Shown piece after piece: positions 4,171 through 6,983 of a stretch of DNA of 6,983 bases. The position numbers were made by a program, and so were the translations under genes. Positions within the stretch are counted from its first letter, which is position 1. The number at the start of each line of letters is the position of its first letter. The DNA is from CAZATK01 sp964488085 (GTDB lineage: Bacteria; Patescibacteriota; Minisyncoccia; UBA6257; UBA11618): NCBI GenBank assembly GCA_964488085.1, contig CAZATK010000019.1, forward strand, positions 1 through 6,983, written 5' to 3'. Below the pieces are notes generated by a model. The model did not search any database and was not told the DNA's origin. It saw nothing but the letters and a program-made list of their open reading frames with translations.

Positions 4171-5868
4171 ATGATTGAAAACAGGGCTTTATTAAACTTT
4201 TTGACAGAAGCTAAATTATTAAATTCTGATCAGGCCGATAAGCTCGCGAGAGAATCGGAAGCAACTCATCAAAAAGTGGAGGATATTATATATGAAAAAA
4301 GATTAGTAGATGATATTGAGGTAGTAAAAATCAAAAGTAAGATACTGAATATTCCTTATATGAAAGTAAATTTTGCAGATTTGTCGGCAGATTTACTAAA
4401 ATTAATTTCTGAAGAAACAGTTTCTAATTACAAAGTTGTTCCGATTTCTCGGACAAAAGACATGTTGGTGGTGGGGATGGTTAATCCTGATGATGTCAAA
4501 GCCCAAGAGGCGCTGAGATTTATTGCCAAACAAAATAAAATTAGTTTAGGTGTTTATTTAATTACGCCATCTGACTTAGAATTAGTTTTGAAAAAATATT
4601 CCCCCTTCGGCTCTCAAATTCAGGCAGCCGTCAAATCTTTAAATATTAAGCCGGGGCAGGGGATATCGGGTATAAAAAAAGTTCGTTTTGAAGATGCCAC
4701 TGCCGTGACAGATGACGCTCCTATTATTAAGATTGTTTCTACTACTCTTAAGGAAGCAGTGAGTGCTGGTGCTTCTGATGTTCACGTGGAGCCCCAAAGA
4801 GATAGATTAAGAATTCGTTTTCGTATTGACGGGGTCTTGCAAGAAGTATCTACTTTACCACTTGAACTTCATCAGCCAATAATTTCCCGTATCAAAATTC
4901 TTTCTAATTTAAAAATTGACGAGAATCGTATTCCGCAAGATGGACGCTTTCGAACTGTTTTATTTGGTCGTGATATTGATTACCGTGTTTCAACTTTCCC
5001 CACTCCGTCTGGAGAAAAAATTGCTTTACGTGTTCTTGATCCTCAAATTGGCTTAAAAAAGTTAGATGAATTGGGCTTGGTCGGCCACAACGCGGAATTA
5101 GTTCAAAAGGCATTAGCAAAACCCTTTGGTATGATTTTAATTACTGGCCCGACCGGTTCAGGCAAGACAACAACTCTTTACGCTCTATTACAGGGTTTTA
5201 ATGATGATGAATATAATATTGTTAGTTTAGAGGATCCGGTTGAATACACTATTGATGGCGTCAATCAATCACAGGTGCGTCCAGAAATTGGTTATGATTT
5301 TGCCTCTGGATTAAGGCAGATATTAAGGCAGGACCCTGATGTGATTATGGTTGGTGAGATCCGCGATTCGGAGACAGCATCTTTGGCAATTCATTCTGCT
5401 TTGACTGGTCATATTGTTTTATCTACCTTACACACTAATAATGCCATTGGAGTCATCCCGAGATTAATTGATATGAAAGTTGACGCCTTTCTCTTGCCAT
5501 CATCATTAAATATAATGTTGGCACAAAGATTGTTGGGAAAATTATGCCAGAGTTGTAAAAAAACTGAAAATCCCCCCCCCGACATTAACGATTTAATTAA
5601 AAAAGAAATTGGCAAACTGAAAGCTCCGCCGGTTGATGGATATAAAATTTATCATTCCACTGGATGCAAAGAATGTAACAATAAAGGCATTAAGGGAAGA
5701 GTGGCTATTTTTGAAGTATTAGAAATGAATCAATCATTAATGGAGGGAAATATTGCAGAAGAAGCCAAGAAGCAAGGCATGGTTACAATGAGGCAAGATG
5801 GTTTGATTAAGGCCGTGGATGGACTGGTGAGCGTAGAAGAAGTATTAAGAGAGACGAGCGAGTCATAA
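4171..5868 (+). CDS. pilB: Type IV pilus extension ATPase PilB (GspE family)
   Basis: The 565-aa length is typical. PilB is the hexameric cytoplasmic ATPase that drives pilin polymerisation. Residues about 1-150 form the GspE/PilB N-terminal domain (with ILNIPYMKVNF). Then follow the N2 domain (SAGASDVHVEP, RIRFRIDGVLQEV) and the ATPase core: Walker A GPTGSGKT at 326-333, Asp box LEDPVEY at 353-359, Walker B region DPDVIMVGEIRD at 388-399, and His box TGHIVLSTLHT at 412-422. A zinc-binding tetracysteine is present (C459/C462 and C499/C502), as expected for PilB/GspE and absent from PilT. All catalytic motifs look intact. Between the two cysteine pairs, three Pro codons (468-470) form an uninterrupted run of nine C at 5572-5580, a possible slippage site. 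The gene lacks an SD and begins 5 bp after the 96-aa gene. Confidence 0.97.
   Translation: MIENRALLNFLTEAKLLNSDQADKLARESEATHQKVEDIIYEKRLVDDIEVVKIKSKILNIPYMKVNFADLSADLLKLISEETVSNYKVVPISRTKDMLVVGMVNPDDVKAQEALRFIAKQNKISLGVYLITPSDLELVLKKYSPFGSQIQAAVKSLNIKPGQGISGIKKVRFEDATAVTDDAPIIKIVSTTLKEAVSAGASDVHVEPQRDRLRIRFRIDGVLQEVSTLPLELHQPIISRIKILSNLKIDENRIPQDGRFRTVLFGRDIDYRVSTFPTPSGEKIALRVLDPQIGLKKLDELGLVGHNAELVQKALAKPFGMILITGPTGSGKTTTLYALLQGFNDDEYNIVSLEDPVEYTIDGVNQSQVRPEIGYDFASGLRQILRQDPDVIMVGEIRDSETASLAIHSALTGHIVLSTLHTNNAIGVIPRLIDMKVDAFLLPSSLNIMLAQRLLGKLCQSCKKTENPPPDINDLIKKEIGKLKAPPVDGYKIYHSTGCKECNNKGIKGRVAIFEVLEMNQSLMEGNIAEEAKKQGMVTMRQDGLIKAVDGLVSVEEVLRETSES
5572..5580 (+). repeat. Homopolymer of nine C inside pilB
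   Basis: Nine consecutive C residues encode Pro468-Pro470 of PilB. Loss or gain of one base would shift the frame between the two cysteine pairs of the zinc site and remove the C-terminal part of the protein. Long C runs are unexpected in such an AT-rich sequence. Confidence 0.9.
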
Positions 5869-5882
5869 TTATATATAATTAT
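5865..5882. repeat. Perfect 18-bp AT palindrome between pilB and pilT
   Basis: ATAATTATATATAATTAT is its own reverse complement. It covers the pilB stop codon and most of the 17-bp gap before pilT. It contains TATAAT on both strands. With only A and T it would make a weak hairpin and no terminator (no GC stem). Confidence 0.8.
5874..5879 (+). promoter_or_regulatory. Possible internal -10 box for leaderless pilT mRNA
   Basis: TATAAT at 5874-5879 would place the transcription start at about 5886, the A of the pilT ATG. There is no TG extension and only a poor -35 (GAGACG at 5851-5856, 17-bp spacer). The AT-rich context makes chance likely, so this is a hypothesis only. Confidence 0.3.
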
Positions 5883-5885
5883 ATT

Positions 5886-6959
5886 ATGGATTATAAAAAT
5901 AAACTTGACGAACTTTTATTAGTCACTGCCAGACAAAATGCATCCGACTTGCATATCGCAGTGGGGCAAAGACCAACTTTGAGAGTTGATGGAAAATTAC
6001 TACCTTTACAAAAAGAAGAAATTGTTACTCCGGAAACTGCGCAAGGATTGGTTATGGCCATGCTTTCTGCAGAACAGAAAGATATTTTTTTACAAAAAAA
6101 GGAACTTGATTTTTCCTACTCTCTGGAAGACAAAGCCAGATTCAGAGTTAATGCTTTTTTGCAAAAAGGATTTTTGGGAGCGGCTTTGCGTTTGATTCCT
6201 CCGAAAATACACACTCTTGAAGAATTAAATTTACCACCCTTGCTACATGATTTCACTAAAATCTCCCAGGGTTTTGTTTTATTGGTGGGTCCGGCGGGCC
6301 ATGGCAAATCAACAACTTTGGCCGCTTTGATAGATGAAATTAATCATACTCGCACTGATCATATTATTACTATTGAAGATCCTATTGAATATTTATTTGT
6401 TCAGGATCGATCTATAGTTTCCCAAAGAGAGGTTGGTTCTGATACTTTGGGCTTTCACAGGGCGTTGAGATCAGTTTTGCGTCAAGATCCCGATGTTATT
6501 ATGGTCGGAGAAATGCGTGATACTATATCTATTTCAACGGCAATGACAGCGGCAGAAACGGGACATTTAGTTTTTGCAACGCTTCACACCAATTCGGCAG
6601 CCCAAACAATAGACCGTATTCTTGATAGCTTTCCGGCCGAACAGCAGGGGCAAGCAACCTCACAATTAGCGGCTACATTAGTGGCGATTATTTCTCAACG
6701 GTTAATACCGCGCGTTGATGGTGGCAGGGTGCCGGCGGTGGAAATCATGCTTGTTAACTCTGCTATTCGTAATTTGATTCGTGAAAGAAAAACTTATCAA
6801 ATTGATTTAGTAATTGAAACCAGCTCGCAAGATGGCATGATAACCTTAAATCGCTCATTAGCTTCCTGGATTCAAAAAAGAGTTGTTTCTTTGGAACAGG
6901 CAGAACTTTATTCTCCCAATCCCGCCGAATTAAAAATATTATTAGAACGTATCCAATAA
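5886..6959 (+). CDS. pilT: Type IV pilus retraction ATPase PilT
   Basis: The 357-aa length matches PilT. It is the hexameric cytoplasmic ATPase that depolymerises the pilus and powers twitching or DNA pull-in. The N-terminal PAS-like domain (about 1-100) includes ASDLHIAVGQRPTLRVDG. The ATPase core has Walker A GPAGHGKS at 135-142, Asp box IEDPIEY at 163-169, Walker B region DPDVIMVGEMRD at 201-212, and His box TGHLVFATLHT at 225-235. The PilT hallmark AIRNLIRE is present exactly at 293-300, which separates it from PilB and PilU-like paralogues; there is no tetracysteine. In Walker A, Ala137 and His139 replace the commoner Thr and Ser; the Gly and Lys needed for nucleotide binding are kept. 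The gap to pilB is 17 bp, the widest in the operon, and there is no SD. A separate promoter is possible. Confidence 0.97.
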   Translation: MDYKNKLDELLLVTARQNASDLHIAVGQRPTLRVDGKLLPLQKEEIVTPETAQGLVMAMLSAEQKDIFLQKKELDFSYSLEDKARFRVNAFLQKGFLGAALRLIPPKIHTLEELNLPPLLHDFTKISQGFVLLVGPAGHGKSTTLAALIDEINHTRTDHIITIEDPIEYLFVQDRSIVSQREVGSDTLGFHRALRSVLRQDPDVIMVGEMRDTISISTAMTAAETGHLVFATLHTNSAAQTIDRILDSFPAEQQGQATSQLAATLVAIISQRLIPRVDGGRVPAVEIMLVNSAIRNLIRERKTYQIDLVIETSSQDGMITLNRSLASWIQKRVVSLEQAELYSPNPAELKILLERIQ

Positions 6960-6978
6960 TTGTAATGAATCCCTCACG

Positions 6979-6983
6979 ATGAA
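6979..6983 (+). CDS. Possible first codons of the next operon gene (pilC expected)
   Basis: The window ends in ATGAA, 19 bp after the pilT stop. An earlier ATG at 6965 meets TGA after five codons, so if a gene starts here, 6979 is the better candidate. In pilus clusters of this order pilC, the inner-membrane platform protein, often follows pilT. Five bases cannot prove a gene; the call rests only on context. Confidence 0.2.

Noticed and set aside
324..6959. Alternative genetic code (TGA as Gly or Trp, as in some Patescibacteria lineages)
   Set aside because: All genes read full-length without in-frame TGA and keep TGG for Trp. TGA is not used as a stop in the visible genes, but seven or eight genes in an AT-rich sequence are too few to mean recoding.
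6965..6982. ATG 6965 as the start of the next gene
   Set aside because: It meets TGA after five codons (6980-6982).
1..6983. Mobile elements, CRISPR arrays, tRNA or rRNA genes
   Set aside because: I looked for long direct or inverted repeats, spaced repeats, transposase or integrase motifs and tRNA-like cloverleaf ends and saw none.

Overview
The window looks like a piece of an AT-rich bacterial chromosome, probably from the Patescibacteria (Candidate Phyla Radiation), most likely a Parcubacteria-type organism. The reasons are the very compact pilM-N-O-x-B-T cluster without a secretin gene in view, a comF-like gene next to it, and an uncharacterised 206-aa protein whose C-terminal layout resembles proteins I recall from Parcubacteria genomes. 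The assignment is an inference and was not checked against a database. All genes read through with the standard bacterial code. The seven visible stop codons are TAA (5, counting pilM to pilB except none in TGA; pilT also TAA) or TAG (2: the 206-aa gene and comF), and no TGA recoding is needed.

Layout. (1) Positions 1-179, minus strand: the start of a Trp-rich hypothetical gene that runs off the left edge. (2) Positions 180-323: a divergent control region with a near-consensus sigma70-type promoter (TTGACA, 17 bp, TATTAT), a small palindrome in its spacer, and a strong Shine-Dalgarno (SD) sequence for each flanking gene. (3) Positions 324-944, plus: an uncharacterised 206-aa soluble protein, followed by an intrinsic terminator that lies in the 3' end of the convergent comF. 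(4) Positions 950-1657, minus: comF, a zinc-finger phosphoribosyltransferase-like competence protein. (5) Positions 1658-1685: only 28 bp separate comF from pilM, and they hold a nearly symmetric element with a TATAAT on each strand. (6) Positions 1686-6959, plus: an operon of pilM, pilN-like, pilO-like, a 96-aa one-pass membrane protein that may be a minimal PilP counterpart, pilB and pilT. The last few bases may be the start of the next gene, plausibly pilC.

How it works together. PilM (cytoplasmic actin-like ATPase), PilN and PilO (single-pass membrane proteins with periplasm-like outer domains) form the alignment or platform subcomplex of a type IV pilus. PilB powers pilus extension and PilT powers retraction. 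ComF is known to be needed for natural transformation in several bacteria, so its divergent pairing with the pilus operon suggests that this pilus takes part in DNA uptake.

The most interesting points are the symmetric bidirectional promoter with almost no 5' leader on either side, the lack of SD sequences throughout comF and the pil operon compared with strong SDs on the two left-hand genes, the truncated PilP-like protein, a 9-C homopolymer inside pilB, and an intrinsic terminator written into the coding end of comF. I see no mobile element, CRISPR array, tRNA or rRNA. The core machinery itself is a recognisable type IV pilus, not a new system.
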